Of a stretch of 64,000 nt of DNA, positions 1 through 9,434 are shown piece by piece; the first letter of the stretch is position 1; the number at the start of each line of letters is the position of its first letter. A model generated the notes under the pieces. It had not been told where the DNA came from. It saw only the letters and a list, made by a program, of their open reading frames with translations, and ran no database searches. Source of the stretch: Cydia pomonella (taxonomy: Eukaryota > Arthropoda > Insecta > Lepidoptera > Tortricidae); assembly GCF_033807575.1 (NCBI RefSeq), contig NC_084703.1, positions 186,001 through 250,000 of the forward strand, written 5' to 3'. Both the position numbers and the translations under genes were made by a program.

Positions 1-740
1 CTAAAATTTATTAAAATGTATTCAGAACTGCGCCAGTAAGAACGTGTTGTGATGGTATTTTTTGTTTTGTTTTTTTTTTTTCAGTAGATAGATTAGATAT
101 TTACTATTAATAGGAACTATTTTAATATTCTGCATATTTTTTACTGAGATTGAGTTTAGATTTGTAATTAAAGGATATATAACTGTTTTTCAATAACATA
201 CAATGAGAAAATTATAACTTAAGTACTTATACAGTGTGTATTTTTGATATAACCTCAAACTTAAACTAGACGTAGGTTTTAGTGCTATAAAACAATTATG
301 AAAGATTTTTTTTTAGTTTAGTCTTCACTACCAGAGCATAATTAATTTTTAAATCTTTTTCGCGCGTCAATATATTTCGTACATCATGATCACTTGTGAC
401 AATTGTGACGTCACTTCATTAATGAGACGTTTTGAGTTAAAACAAAGTAGTGATACATTGCTTGCTGAATTATTTTGTATGAAAAAATTAAAGTCGTCCA
501 TTTTTATAAAACCTATGGAAGTGTGTTAGTTACAGCCTAAACTAACTGCCCTTTAATTATGTGTTCGTATCAAAAATACACGCTATATTTAAGTAAGGAA
601 GGGAAATAATATAAATAGAATAGCAGAAGCTCTGAATGAATCCTCGCTATTATATACATTGTTCTTACAGTGATGTCGCTGTTGTTGGTTTTGATAACAG
701 AGGTTTAATTTATATTGGTATGACCTTGGTATGATGATGA
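1..740. other. AT-rich DNA without recognisable gene
   Basis: No coding region, RNA gene or clear repeat is supported here. The stretch has poly-T runs and scattered stops in all frames. It ends at a short GAGACC-type simple repeat (about 740-795) containing the palindrome TCTCGGCCGAGA. Confidence 0.6.
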
Positions 741-742
741 GA

Positions 743-1046
743 CCGAGACCGAGATTTAATGGTATTCTCGGCCGAGACCGAGACCGAGACCGAGAATTTA
801 TAACATAGAAAAAAAAAGACGAATTTTGCACTAAAAATGTATTTATAATCGAAATTCGACGATTTATCAGAAAAAAGTTATCATAATCAATTCGTAGCGC
901 TATTAAATAGTATTTTTAGGGTTCCGTAGCCAAAATGGCAAAAATGGAACCCTTGTAGTTTCGTCATGTCCTTATGTCTGTCGGTCTGTGCGTATGTCAC
1001 AGTCATTTTACTCAAAAACTATACGATATATTTTATAACTAAATTA
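743..1046 (+). repeat. Segment duplicated at 5979-6272 (copy 1)
   Basis: A GAGACC-rich stretch, a unique ~110-bp spacer (ACGAATTTTGCACTAAAAAT and onward) and the start of a GGGTTCCGT-family repeat occur in the same order at 5979-6272, with about one mismatch per 10-15 bases by eye. Because the match crosses the junction between the spacer and the GGGTTCCGT hairpin, these belong to one mobile unit, not two chance neighbours. Confidence 0.75.
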
Positions 1047-1412
1047 TTTATTTTTTTAAATATAAATGTAACATAAAGTTTATAAAAATTCATGTGACTC
1101 ATCATTACAATGGTTTTTTACTTTTGGAAATATTCGCTTAAAAAAAAATAGTGTGATCCCCTCTAACTTATGAACCGGGAGAGCCAAACCATTAAAACAT
1201 TTCTAAATAATAAAGCTTGATAAGCAAATAATTTTTCAGGAAAATATTTTGAATAAGGTTGGTTAAGCCATTTAAGAGTTATAAAAAAACTGATCTTATT
1301 AAAACGACGAAACGGCCAGTAACATGCTTGTACGGCTTTTTTGTATTGTATGAAGGTACGGAACCTTCCATTATGCGTGGTCCGACTCGCACTTGCCCGG
1401 TTTTTTTTTTTA
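913..1412 (-). repeat. GGGTTCCGT-family interspersed repeat
   Basis: Begins with a hairpin (AGGGTTCCGT, short loop with the AATGGCAAAA core, GGAACCCT), runs through GTCTGTCGGTCTGTG and ends with GGTACGGAACC and GTCCGACTCGCACTTG followed by a T run. This is the most abundant repeat in the window, with about ten copies in both orientations. It is familiar in lepidopteran DNA but has no coding capacity and no tRNA-like head, so its class is left open. Confidence 0.75.
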
Positions 1413-1727
1413 ATAATGTTTTTTCATCAAACCCATACGTGTGGGGTATCTATGGATAGGTCTTCAAAAATGATATTTAGGTTTCTAATATAATTTTTTT
1501 CTAAACTGAATAGTTTGCGCGAGAGATACTTCCAAAGTGGAAAAATGTGTCCCCCCCCCTGTAACTTCTAAAATAACAGAATGAAAAATCTAAAAAAAAA
1601 TGATATACATTACCATGCAAACTTCCACCGAAAATTGGTTTGAACGAGATGTAGTAAGAAGTTTTTTTAATACGTCATAAATGGTACGGAACCCTTCATG
1701 GGCGCGTCCGACTCGCACTCGGCCGCT
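1413..1727 (-). repeat. GGGTTCCGT-family repeat, truncated second copy
   Basis: Directly abuts the preceding copy. It holds the CATCAAACCCATACGTGTGG segment, the GTTTGCGCGAGAGA segment, a C run and the terminal CGTCCGACTCGCACTCGGCC followed by T residues, but lacks the hairpin end. Very similar to 21397-21953 and 44432-44907 in the opposite or same orientation. Confidence 0.7.
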
Positions 1728-1753
1728 TTTTTATCCTTAAATTCTGTCTTTTC

Positions 1754-1995
1754 GTGCCAAAATTAACATACATGCTTCGGTGCAGCCCCTTCTGGAAACA
1801 TCCAAATGTACTGACGCCTATCGACTCCTTAGTTGAAACCCACTTGAAAATTATATTAAATTTAAAGCTCACCGAACAATCTTGGCTCCAAGCATCCCTG
1901 CCCATCCGATACGGCGGGCTCGGAGTGCGCAAAATTTCGAGTGTTTCGCTGCCCGCATTTCTATCGTTTGTCCACAGCTCTGCTGGCCTCGTAGG
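1754..1995 (+). pseudogene. LINE ORF fragment, region after reverse-transcriptase palm
   Basis: An open frame starting inside the element reads into a motif series seen downstream of the palm in LINE-type reverse transcriptases: PKLTYMLRC, then W-x-QASLPIR-x-GGLGVRKISS. There is no catalytic YADD motif because the 5' part is missing. The homology stops near residue 80, where sequence of a different kind begins (about 1996), so the rest of the open frame, to 2068, is not LINE protein. Function would be target-primed reverse transcription in the intact element; this copy is dead. Confidence 0.65.
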
Positions 1996-2290
1996 AAAAA
2001 TTACGAGGGTGAACGTCCTAGTGCTTGGCATGTCACTGTCACTTATACTGTTAATGACTTATGTTTAATGATGCCATTTACTGGGACAGTGGTCAGCGCT
2101 TGAACGTTTCCCTTCTTTCAATTTCATCTTCTTCTTATAGTTAAGTTAGTTCAGGTCCATTGCAACAAAACTAATAACTATAATCTATAACGTTTTCGGC
2201 ACTGTATTGTCAATATTATATGTATTATAAGACAAATGTAACTCTTCTGTAATGACTGTTTGTGCCAAAATAAAGAGAAAAAAAAATCAT
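1996..2290 (+). mobile_element. Retro-derived insertion with AATAAA and A tail inside the LINE
   Basis: LINE homology is lost at about 1996 and resumes just after an AATAAAGAG plus A-run at 2268-2287. The inserted piece reads YEGERPSAWH then a short frame ending at a stop near 2101, followed by an AT-rich 3'-UTR-like tail. It looks like the 3' end of another retroelement or transcript inserted by reverse transcription. The donor is not identified. Confidence 0.45.
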
Positions 2291-2386
2291 AAGGGCTCCG
2301 CCCACAAACTACGAGATCTCAGGCTTAGATGACGCTAGAAATGCCTGGCTGTCTGCCTGCCCGGGGCAAAACATCCCACACAACCC

Positions 2387-3055
2387 ATGTTCACAAAGGG
2401 GGTGGGACGATGTTGTACAAACAAATTAACATATACCTCCCTCCTAAATAGCAGCGCAGGAGCTGAACTGAGCCAGCTGTTGGCTGTCGGCTGCAGAGAG
2501 GCAGGCCACTGGCTGAATGCCTACCCGTCGCCCAATATCGGTACCCACCTAGAGTCCGAAAAACTCCGATTGGCAATGGGGCTACGCTTAGGGGCCCCAA
2601 TCTGCGCATCGCACAAATGCTCCTGTGGCTTTGAGGTGGACCAGCTGGGACGCCACGGACTTGCTTGCCAACATAGCGCGGGTCGCCTTTCGCGCCACGC
2701 TGCACTTAACGACATAATCCGTCGGTCACATGCCACTGTCAACGTTCCGGCTCTACTGGAGCCTGCCGGTATTGCCAGAGACGATGGCCAGAGACCAGAC
2801 GGGATGTCTTTGATTCCGTGGAGGATGGGACGTGTGCTCGTGGGGGACGCAACTTGTGTTGACACGCTGGCACCTTTCCACCTCCACAGTACTACACACA
2901 AAGCCGGGGTGGCGGCGGAAGCGGCAGAGGCTCTCAAAAAGCGCAAATACGGGAGTCTCGACACCAACTACAACTTGCATTTGGAGTCGAGACTCTTGAT
3001 CCGTCGGGCCCGGCAGCACAGGGCCTATACCAGCAATTGGCGAAACGGCTGGTGA
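2387..3055 (+). pseudogene. LINE C-terminal zinc finger and restriction-like endonuclease domain
   Basis: The 222-residue frame is homologous to LINE protein from about residue 20 onward. It shows the spacing ESGxWLNAxPSPNxGT-like (HWLNAYPSPNIGT, residues 41-53), LRLAMGLRLGAPIC (60-73), a Cys/His cluster (C73, C78, C80, H90, C94, H96), RHAALNDII (103-111), EP (125-126), RPDG (136-139) and GDATCVDT (153-160). A Cys/His finger followed by R..RH..., RPD and D.T resembles the PD-(D/E)XK-type endonuclease of R2-like LINEs; this assignment is from motif order only. A frameshift near residue 195 (about 2972) moves the true C-terminus into another frame, which continues to about 3180 with GLYQQLAKRL, SFLAQRLSIAIQRGNAAS and PILDLDF. 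The first ~20 residues are also in a shifted frame relative to the homologous protein. This copy is therefore inactive. Confidence 0.65.
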
Positions 3056-3230
3056 ATGGGACCGGGGATAAGAGAGCTGGCAGTTTTCTCGCCCAACGCT
3101 TGAGCATAGCGATCCAGCGAGGAAATGCTGCCAGCATCCTCGGTACCATGCTACGGGGGCCCATTTTAGATTTAGATTTTTAGTTTTTTATAGTAGTTTT
3201 AGTTTAGTTACTTGTATTACTTACATATTT

Positions 3231-3795
3231 TAATAAAATAAATACAATTAAGTAATCAAAATTAATATTTGGTGTTGAATGTGTCTACACGTGTTATGAT
3301 GATGAATTGAATAATGAAATGGCACCTTAAGCCAGTTGAGAGTAGATGAAAATATTACATAATCAATAAAAAAAAAAAAATATTATTTTAAATTTTATAA
3401 AATGTCATTTAATGTTGCATTTAGCGTTGTTGTAATACGGACATTGCATTTAACTCAACCAAACAATTGAAAACTGTGACATGATCAAATTTATAGTCCT
3501 TCTCATCGATTTCGATGACGGCGACCTCAGCAATTACGGATTACGCCGATTATGGGCCCTAATAATGTAGGTTAAAGTCAGGTTGTTCAGCGACAGGTAT
3601 TTGGTTGCTCAGCTAAATTAGGGCCAATGTTTCAATCCCCAGTTAAACAGTCAGATAGGTTTTATTCTACAGATAGCGGCAACTTCAGTTTTCCAACAGT
3701 CAGCAGTTAACTGAGGAATAAATCCGTTAACGGAGGAATAAAGTTATCTGTCCGTTCAAGAGCCAGTTAGTGCCTATCGCTCTGTTAAGTTGGAC
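3231..3795. other. Non-coding stretch with a fragment of the 53/54-kb element
   Basis: About 3400-3480 matches the interior of the paired elements at 53215-53695 and 54373-54840 (GTTGTTGTAATACGGACATT, then AACAATTGAAAACTGTGACA). The remainder is AT-rich and shows only short imperfect repeats of AGTTAACTGAGGAATAAA type. No gene is seen. Confidence 0.5.
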
Positions 3796-3855
3796 GTTTT
3801 TAGGGTTCCGTAGCCAAATGGCATAAAACGGAACCCTTATAGTTTCGCCATGTCC

Positions 3856-3938
<83 letters not shown>

Positions 3939-4562
3939 CGAGGCTTTGCTCCGTGGTCGTTAGTGCTAGAAAGCTGAAATTTGGCATGGATATATAAATC
4001 AATAAAGCCGACAAAGTGGTACAATAAAATCTAAAAAAAATATTTTTTTAGGGTACCTCCCCTACACGTAAAGTGGGGGTGACATTTTTTTTTCGCTTTA
4101 ACCCTAGAGTGTGGGGTATCGTTGGAAAGGTCTTTCAAAACGAATAGGAGTTTTGAAGAAACATTTTTTGATAAAGTGAATATATTCGGAGATAATCGCT
4201 CCGAAAGAAAAAAAAAATGTGTCCCCCCCTCTAACTTTTGAACCATAGGTCCAAAAAATATGAAAAAAATCGTGGAAGTAGAGCTTAAGAAAGACATTAA
4301 ATGAAAACTATAGCGGACATGATCAGTTTAGCTGTTTTTGAGTTATCGCAAAAAGTTTTCCCTTCATAGTAATAAGACTTATTTTAATTTGGTACTGATT
4401 ATGCAAATTTGCCTATTTGTTTAACTCAGGTGAAAGGTACCGTTTCATCCCTTGGTTAACAATTTACTATACTTTAAGCTCCAGTTTAGCTTATTGTGAC
4501 GGAAGAGTAACTACGGAACCCTACACTGAGCGTGGCCCGACATGCTCTTGGCCGGTTTTTTA
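3796..4562 (-). repeat. GGGTTCCGT-family repeat with expanded GTCT tract
   Basis: Complete-looking copy: hairpin AGGGTTCCGTAGCCAAATGG with its complement GGAACCCTT at the left, and CCGACATGCTCTTGGCCGG at the right. Its middle (3951-4280) is shared with the divergent copy at 17.8-18.2 kb (TTAGTGCTAGAAAGCTGAAA; CGAATAGGAGTTTTGAAG). Confidence 0.75.
3855..3938 (+). repeat. (GTCT)n microsatellite
   Basis: About twenty perfect GTCT units inside the GGGTTCCGT-family repeat. Other copies carry only two to four units at the same place (for example 44489-44500), so the tract expanded after insertion. Confidence 0.95.
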
Positions 4563-5629
4563 TTAGGTTATGTTACAACCTTGAACTGGCTACCTAATGG
4601 ATATTTTTGACGCCGTATATAAAATATATATAAGATACTAGAATAAAATTTTGAAAGTTAATAGAAAAATATTAACAACAATAAATAGTACTAATGTCTT
4701 AAAAAGTAAATATCTAAAGCAAACTATATTCTTGATCTGCTTTTATTAATATTATGTAGCTTAAAAAAATATATAAATTTATTTAATATATATATATATA
4801 TATAAATATAAATATATATACATTATTTATTTATTTATTATTATAAATTCGGTGAATAAATGCACTTCCGATTTCTCAAAGCTGGAGGAACGTTCACGTT
4901 TCTTCATATCGCTCATTTTTACCTACGACGGAACGGAGACGGTATATGCGTTTGGGGTGAGAGGATGTTTGTGCAAACCAATGTTGCCATGTTTCTCAAA
5001 AACTACTAGTCCGATTTTGATGCGGTTTTCAGTGATGGGTTCGAGTTTGATTGGTGCATGTTCTTAGATAGGTGTTACGATGACAAAAATTCAAGACGAA
5101 GTACGAAACATCTTAAACTAAAAATCAGAACCAAAAATCAATACTCGTGAATTACGCTGATGATGTAATGTGGAGGGATGTTCCAATTAACCTAACCTTA
5201 CCTACTTACTTATTACTGTTAATGCTACAACTATTACACACACACACACAACCAAAACTTATACAAATACAACCAAATTTAACAATAATTTGTTAAAACC
5301 GAAACTATGCGCACTTCACTCCGTCAATAACGCCTAGGTTCTTAGCTACTCTGGAGAGATTTGGAACTATTATTTATAGTTGACAGCTGGACACTTTTCT
5401 GCCCAAGGAGATTCTGTTCCTTGCCTCTACCTTCCATACTCTCCAACTACACAACTAGTCTTAATCCACGCTGTGCCGTAGGAGATGGAGCCAGCTGCAC
5501 GACATTCATGTCAAATCTGGTCGCGTTCACGTTTTAGTTTTTATCGCCATCATTTCTTTTTTTTACATATAATTTAAATGTGATCTGTTATTTTTTTCTT
5601 TCCAATTGCTATTGTTTATTATTCCTTTT
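4563..5629. other. AT-rich stretch with (AT)n and (CA)n tracts
   Basis: Contains AT-rich simple sequence at 4785-4820 and a short CA tract at about 5235-5250. 4850-5100 resembles a dispersed lepidopteran repeat (CTCAAAAACTACTAGTCCGA) but has no convincing coding frame. Nothing else is supported. Confidence 0.5.
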
Positions 5630-5679
5630 TAGAGTTCCATACCAAAAAGGTACAAAAGGAACCCTTATGATGCGACTCT

Positions 5680-5810
5680 GCGCGTCGCACGCTGACTCTC
5701 TCCGCGCGGGCCTGCGCGCCAGCCGATCAGAGGAGATCTAGCTTCCGTCGCCGGCGTAAGCTCGCTTGCCTTTGGGCAGCGACGTCTGTCGTGCCCGGCG
5801 AGGATTAATA
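5680..5810. other. GC-rich island of unknown origin
   Basis: A ~130-bp GC-rich block in otherwise AT-rich DNA, preceded by a fragment of a GGTTCCGTACC-type repeat (about 5633-5665). It lies directly upstream of a SINE head. No open frame or RNA fold is recognised. Confidence 0.4.
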
Positions 5811-5849
5811 CGAACGTATTTTATTAATTATATTCTGTGCTCGTTTAGT

Positions 5850-5955
5850 CGAAGCGCTGGTGGCCTAGCAGTAAGAGCGTGCGACTTGCAATCCGGAGGT
5901 CGTGGGTTCAAACCCCGGCTCGTACCAATGAGTTTTCGGAACTTATGTATAAGGT
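5850..5955 (+). mobile_element. tRNA-derived SINE (GCTGGTGGCCTAG family), 5' head
   Basis: Pol III boxes are visible: box-A-like TGGCCTAGCAGTAAGAGCG and box-B-like GGGTTCAAACCCC, followed by GGCTCGTACCAATGAGTTTT. Fuller copies are at 33494-33831 and 38185-38505 (minus strand), with a box-B fragment at 24686-24740. Here only the head is present and it runs into T residues and the duplicated GAGACC segment. Confidence 0.8.
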
Positions 5956-5978
5956 CCGACCGAAAACGCTTTTTTTTC

Positions 5979-6272
5979 TCGGCCGAGACCGAGATTCAAT
6001 GGAATTCTCGGCCGAGACCGAGAATTTATAAAAACGAAAAAAAGACGAATTTTGCACTAAAAATGTTTTTATAATCGAAATTCGCCGGTTTAGCAGAAAA
6101 ACGTTATCATAATCAATTCGTAGCGCTATTAAATAGTATTTTTAGGGTTCCGGAGCCAAAATGGCAAAACTGGAACCCTTATAGTTTCATCATGTCCTTA
6201 TGGCTGTCGGTCTGTGCGTAAGTCACAGCCATTTTACTCAAAAACTATACGATATATTTTATAACTAAATTT
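5979..6272 (+). repeat. Segment duplicated from 743-1046 (copy 2)
   Basis: Second copy of the GAGACC / spacer / GGGTTCCGT-hairpin unit. It stops abruptly at 6272, where the first copy continues into the rest of the GGGTTCCGT-family repeat, so this copy is 3'-truncated. Confidence 0.75.
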
Positions 6273-6898
6273 GGAACGTAGGCGTAGATGTATTATGTAA
6301 GTCGCTTCTTAGTTTAGAAAAAAAAATTGAAAAATATATTTTCAAATATATACTCCATATAAACTTGTACGAGTACATACCCTGTATTATTACCAATAAA
6401 ATAAGACATTTTTCGTTTTTGTTTCATTAAAAGATTTTTTTTTATTACATACACACAACCATCGTTACAGGCTATCCTAATTCGACAGTATGGAATTTGA
6501 CACACAAAAGAAAATAATTACATGCTGTAGCAAAATTGCTACATAATCAACATCTGTCGGTTTATTTTCAAACTTCTTCTTCTAGTTGTCAGCTGGCTCA
6601 GTTCTCTTTCTGTTGTCTCTCTATGCGGTTTCATAATTCAGGCGTTGATGGTTAGATGGCGCTTTTAGCAAAAAAAAAGAAAAAGAAAGCGCCGACCTTT
6701 TTTCGTATAATTCCTGGCCGTTTCTAATAAATTAAGTGCTTATTTGCGCTTATTTTGAATTTAAATTTTTATGGAATATTCGAAAAAGAGAAGATTGAAG
6801 TGGTTTTTCGAGAGATGGTTTGGTGAATTTGGAGTGGAGAAGTCGTTTGTGTTCCCGGGTCGTTTTAAACCAGTTTTGCAATTTATAGCCAGTTTAAT
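6273..6898. other. AT-rich stretch, possible outer part of an LTR
   Basis: No gene. A TGTAGC at about 6526 could be the start of the LTR whose end lies near 7820, but no second LTR is in the window to test it. Confidence 0.3.
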
Positions 6899-7820
6899 AG
6901 TTAACACGAAGTCTTTTTAAGTGCGCATAAATCCACGGGTGGAGTAGCTCCTGGTAACAGTTGACTACCAAAGGCGCGCATAAATCGGCGTTCGAAGAGG
7001 AGAGGCCTCTCATAAACAGTTGGTATCCAAAGCCGTGCGCAGGTCGGCGCTAAGCAGTGGTGAAGTGAAGAAACCTCATCGTTATCGCCCGGTCTGTTGC
7101 CATACGCGCTAGCCAGGAAGCGACAGGTCTCCAAAGCCGTGCGCAGGTCGGCGCTAAGCAGTGGTGAAGTGAAGAAATCTCATCGTTATCGCCCGGTCTG
7201 CTGCCATACGTGCTCGCCAGAAAGCGAGTAAGGCTTACCTCGTCGGCTTGTTTAAAGTCGCCAACTTGTGCGCCATCCATTCTACACGAGTAAACCTGAA
7301 TCCAGCTGCCGGTACCTTGGCGTGTGCCACATTCATCCCCTTTACCCTGTTTCCACTGAAATATTTTTTTGTTTTTAAATTTTAACAGTATTATCTAGTT
7401 CTAATTATTTCTTGTGTATTTTTGTGTTATATTTTTAATTTATCCATTTGCTAAAGTTCTGTGATCCGCCATACTAAATTTTCCTAAAAATTCTAAAAGC
7501 CTCTTTTGTTGGGCTGTTTAATTAACCGGTTAAAAATTTAGGTATCATGCGCCATCGTATCAACCCTCATAGTCCATAATTATTCATCACATTAATTCAT
7601 TTTTTCTCTAAATTTTCAGCCGTATTTTTTTATTTTCCTTGCAGTTTTACCCCACCTTTCCCCTTATGCGGAAGGCAGACTTTTAGTTCTACTATTTTAA
7701 AGTGATTTTATAAATTTTGTAAATTTTAATTTTTTATACAGGGTGAAAACAAACTTTGATTTTTTTTGAAAAAATGTTTTAAAAATTATACGTAATCTGC
7801 AAAAGTTCTTGTTTTACTGC
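6899..7820 (+). mobile_element. Probable 5' LTR of a Gypsy-like element (left boundary unknown)
   Basis: The right boundary is inferred from CTGCA at 7816-7820 just before a primer-binding-site-like sequence, followed by leader, gag and protease on the same strand. The region contains GC-rich repeats around 6950-7230 and then AT-rich sequence. No matching 3' LTR was found downstream, so the element is 3'-truncated and the LTR length cannot be fixed. Confidence 0.5.
7027..7222 (+). repeat. 104-bp tandem duplication in the LTR-like region
   Basis: CCAAAGCCGTGCGCAGGTCG starts at 7027 and again at 7131, and the following ~90 bases agree closely (GCGCTAAGCAGTGGTGAAGT; TATCGCCCGGTCTG). A diverged shorter relative (GCGCATAAATC) lies just upstream. 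Confidence 0.9.
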
Positions 7821-7824
7821 AAAT

Positions 7825-7841
7825 TGGCGCCCGAATTAAGG
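7825..7841 (+). promoter_or_regulatory. Primer-binding site of the Gypsy-like element
   Basis: TGGCGCCCGAATTAAGG lies four bases after CTGCA. TGGCGCC is the usual start of a retroelement primer-binding site complementary to a tRNA 3' end. The position, upstream of gag and downstream of the LTR-like region, fits. Confidence 0.6.
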
Positions 7842-8373
7842 TAAAGAATCCTGGATTTTAATTTTTTTTCTTATTGAAATTAAATATAATTTTTTTATTT
7901 TCTTTTTTTGTATTTGTGAGACGGTGACCGTAGACCGGTCGCGATTCTTTTAACCTTCGTTTTTTATTTTCAGCCCGCTATCTCCCTACAAATACGACCC
8001 AGTTTTTTTGTACTACGCGCTCTGGATTTCTTCGTATTCGAGCCTTGATATATAATTGTTTACGTTATTAAAATTTATTCTGCGATATTTACCATTTAAA
8101 AAAAAAAAAATTCTCTTAACCTCATATGCCTTTTACTCACTTTCCCATAACATATCCCGAGAACTTTATTTAGTAGTTAGAATCCTGTGGTTAGAGCCCG
8201 TAGACGTTAGGGAACTTACAGGTAAGTCAGACGTAGATTTTATTATTTTATTATCGTTCTTGATCCTTTGAACGTTGAGGTGTGAATTTTGAATTTTTTT
8301 CTGAAACTGAATTTGTTTTCGAATTCGAACTTTGGATTTTAGTTTTAAGGTCGATTTATTGTAATTTTCCACC

Positions 8374-9243
8374 ATGTCACATTTGAGTGATGAATGGTCA
8401 ATTGCTGAGACGCCTCTTACATACTCGTCTTTAAACGCGCACCAGCCGAGGATTTTAGATCCAATGACCAATGATGAGGAACAGTTTTTTGACTCTGAAC
8501 CACGATGCCAGGCAGTGCATGAGCAAGAAAATGTCCCGCCTTTTCCTTTTAAAGATTATTCACTTACGAAATGGAATTTGAGTTTTTCCGGCGACACCTG
8601 TGTTCGCGATTTTTTCTTTCGAGTTGAAGAAGAAGGCATGGCGCGTAACGTCAATCCTACATATGTTGTCAGGCGTTTCCATGAATTGTTGTCAGGTAGT
8701 GCTTTGAAATACTACAGGGCGATCAGACATCCGGGTCTTACTTATGCTGAATTGAAGTCTGCATTCGTTAAAACTTTCGACGTAGCCGACTATGATTTCA
8801 AGGTCGAGAGTCAACTCCGCGCTTTATCACAGAAGGCCAACCAGTCGGTGGTTGATTTTGTTATTCAGGCACGCGATTTAAACGCAAAGCTTCGTACACC
8901 GGTCTCCGAAGCCAACTTATTTAACATTATAAAATATGGAATGAATCCTAGATATCATCCTTGTCTTGCAACTAACGTGGTTAGGGATATTGATGGTTTG
9001 TTAGAAGTCGCGAAAAATTTTGAAGCCTTCCAAGGTCCACGTCCAGCACGTTTGGCTATTGCACCGATTAGTGCTCAAGTGGTAGAACAACCCAGTACTT
9101 TAGTGTGTATGAAGTGTGATGCAACCGGTCATAATTACCGTAATTGTCCTTTCGTTTCAGGGGCAGTGTGCTTCAAGTGTAAGCGTGTTGGAGCAATTAC
9201 CCGCGATTGTCCTAATTGTAATCCTGGTCCGTCAAAAAACTAA
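8374..9243 (+). CDS. Ty3/Gypsy-like Gag polyprotein
   Basis: A 289-residue structural protein of an LTR retrotransposon; Gag forms the particle that packages element RNA in the cytoplasm. Residues about 60-215 fit the retrotransposon gag domain (KWNLSFSGD at 66-74; RRFHELLSGSALKYY at 100-114; VVDFVIQARDLNAKL at 159-173). Two C-terminal zinc knuckles follow: C245, C248, H253, C258 is canonical CX2CX4HX4C. The second (C266, C269, C279) has alanine 274 where histidine is expected, so its metal binding is probably impaired. The start is chosen at the first Met in ACCATGTCAC, after a ~530-bp leader that follows the primer-binding site. The frame stops at 9241 right after a slippery heptamer, with protease in the -1 frame. 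The reading frame is intact over its whole length, unlike most retroelement genes here. The element as a whole is defective because nothing after protease is recognised. Certainty is high for Gag, moderate for the clade. Confidence 0.85.
   Translation: MSHLSDEWSIAETPLTYSSLNAHQPRILDPMTNDEEQFFDSEPRCQAVHEQENVPPFPFKDYSLTKWNLSFSGDTCVRDFFFRVEEEGMARNVNPTYVVRRFHELLSGSALKYYRAIRHPGLTYAELKSAFVKTFDVADYDFKVESQLRALSQKANQSVVDFVIQARDLNAKLRTPVSEANLFNIIKYGMNPRYHPCLATNVVRDIDGLLEVAKNFEAFQGPRPARLAIAPISAQVVEQPSTLVCMKCDATGHNYRNCPFVSGAVCFKCKRVGAITRDCPNCNPGPSKN
9234..9240 (+). promoter_or_regulatory. -1 ribosomal frameshift site A AAA AAC
   Basis: The last gag codons are TCA AAA AAC TAA. A-AAA-AAC is a textbook X-XXY-YYZ slippery heptamer in the correct register, immediately before the gag stop. 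The -1 frame stays open for 64 codons and encodes the protease motif. No strong downstream pseudoknot was established by eye. Confidence 0.75.
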
Positions 9244-9434
9244 TTGGTGGCGCACTGAGAGGTCCATCGGTGTCGCCTGTATATATTAATAATTCCCCGG
9301 ATAATAGACTTTTTATTGATGTTATAGTCGCTGGCTCCCCGGTAAATGCTCTTTTGGATTCTGGTGCTCAGGTTTCACTAATTGATATTTCTCTCCTGTC
9401 GAAGCTTACAAGACTTGTAACGTACGAGATATAG
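9240..9434 (+). CDS. Retrotransposon aspartic protease, partial (-1 frame)
   Basis: Entered by -1 slippage on the heptamer at 9234-9240; there is no need for its own ATG. The 64 codons read through NRLFIDVIVAGSPVNALLDS to the catalytic DSGA motif (Asp at residue 40 of this frame, base 9357) and then QVSLIDISLL, which matches the first half of a retroviral-type aspartic protease. The enzyme would cleave the Gag-Pol polyprotein. A stop at 9432-9434 ends the frame before the second half of the protease, and no reverse transcriptase, RNase H or integrase follows, so the element is broken here, most likely by a deletion or insertion near 9430. Identification of the DSGA motif in context is strong. 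Confidence 0.8.
   Translation, partial: LIGGALRGPSVSPVYINNSPDNRLFIDVIVAGSPVNALLDSGAQVSLIDISLLSKLTRLVTYEI

Larger units (their letters stand above)
1728..3230 (+). mobile_element. 5'-truncated LINE with restriction-like-endonuclease type C-terminus
   Basis: The first part (1745-1995) translates into the region after the reverse-transcriptase core (PKLTYMLRC, then QASLPIRYGGLGVRKISSV). The second part (2290-3165) translates into a Cys/His finger and an endonuclease-like domain. The element is 5'-truncated against the repeat at its left, interrupted by a foreign segment (about 1996-2290) and frameshifted at least twice. It ends in an A-rich stretch containing AATAAAATAAAT near 3230. The same family recurs as 3' ends at 43640-43695, 49375-49460 and 63717-64000 on the minus strand. 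Confidence 0.75.

Noticed and set aside
3727..4024. Protein-like (Thr-Asp-Arg-Gln)n frame on the minus strand
   Set aside because: It is the translation of the (GTCT)n microsatellite in a repeat, not a gene.
5680..5810. CpG-island promoter
   Set aside because: The block is GC-rich but lies between repeat fragments with no downstream exon.
5865..5935. tRNA-like sequences (also at 24686, 33770, 38440, 56115 and in nine Metulj-like copies)
   Set aside because: They have box A and box B but are followed by conserved SINE bodies and occur as dispersed copies, so they are SINE heads, not functional tRNA genes.
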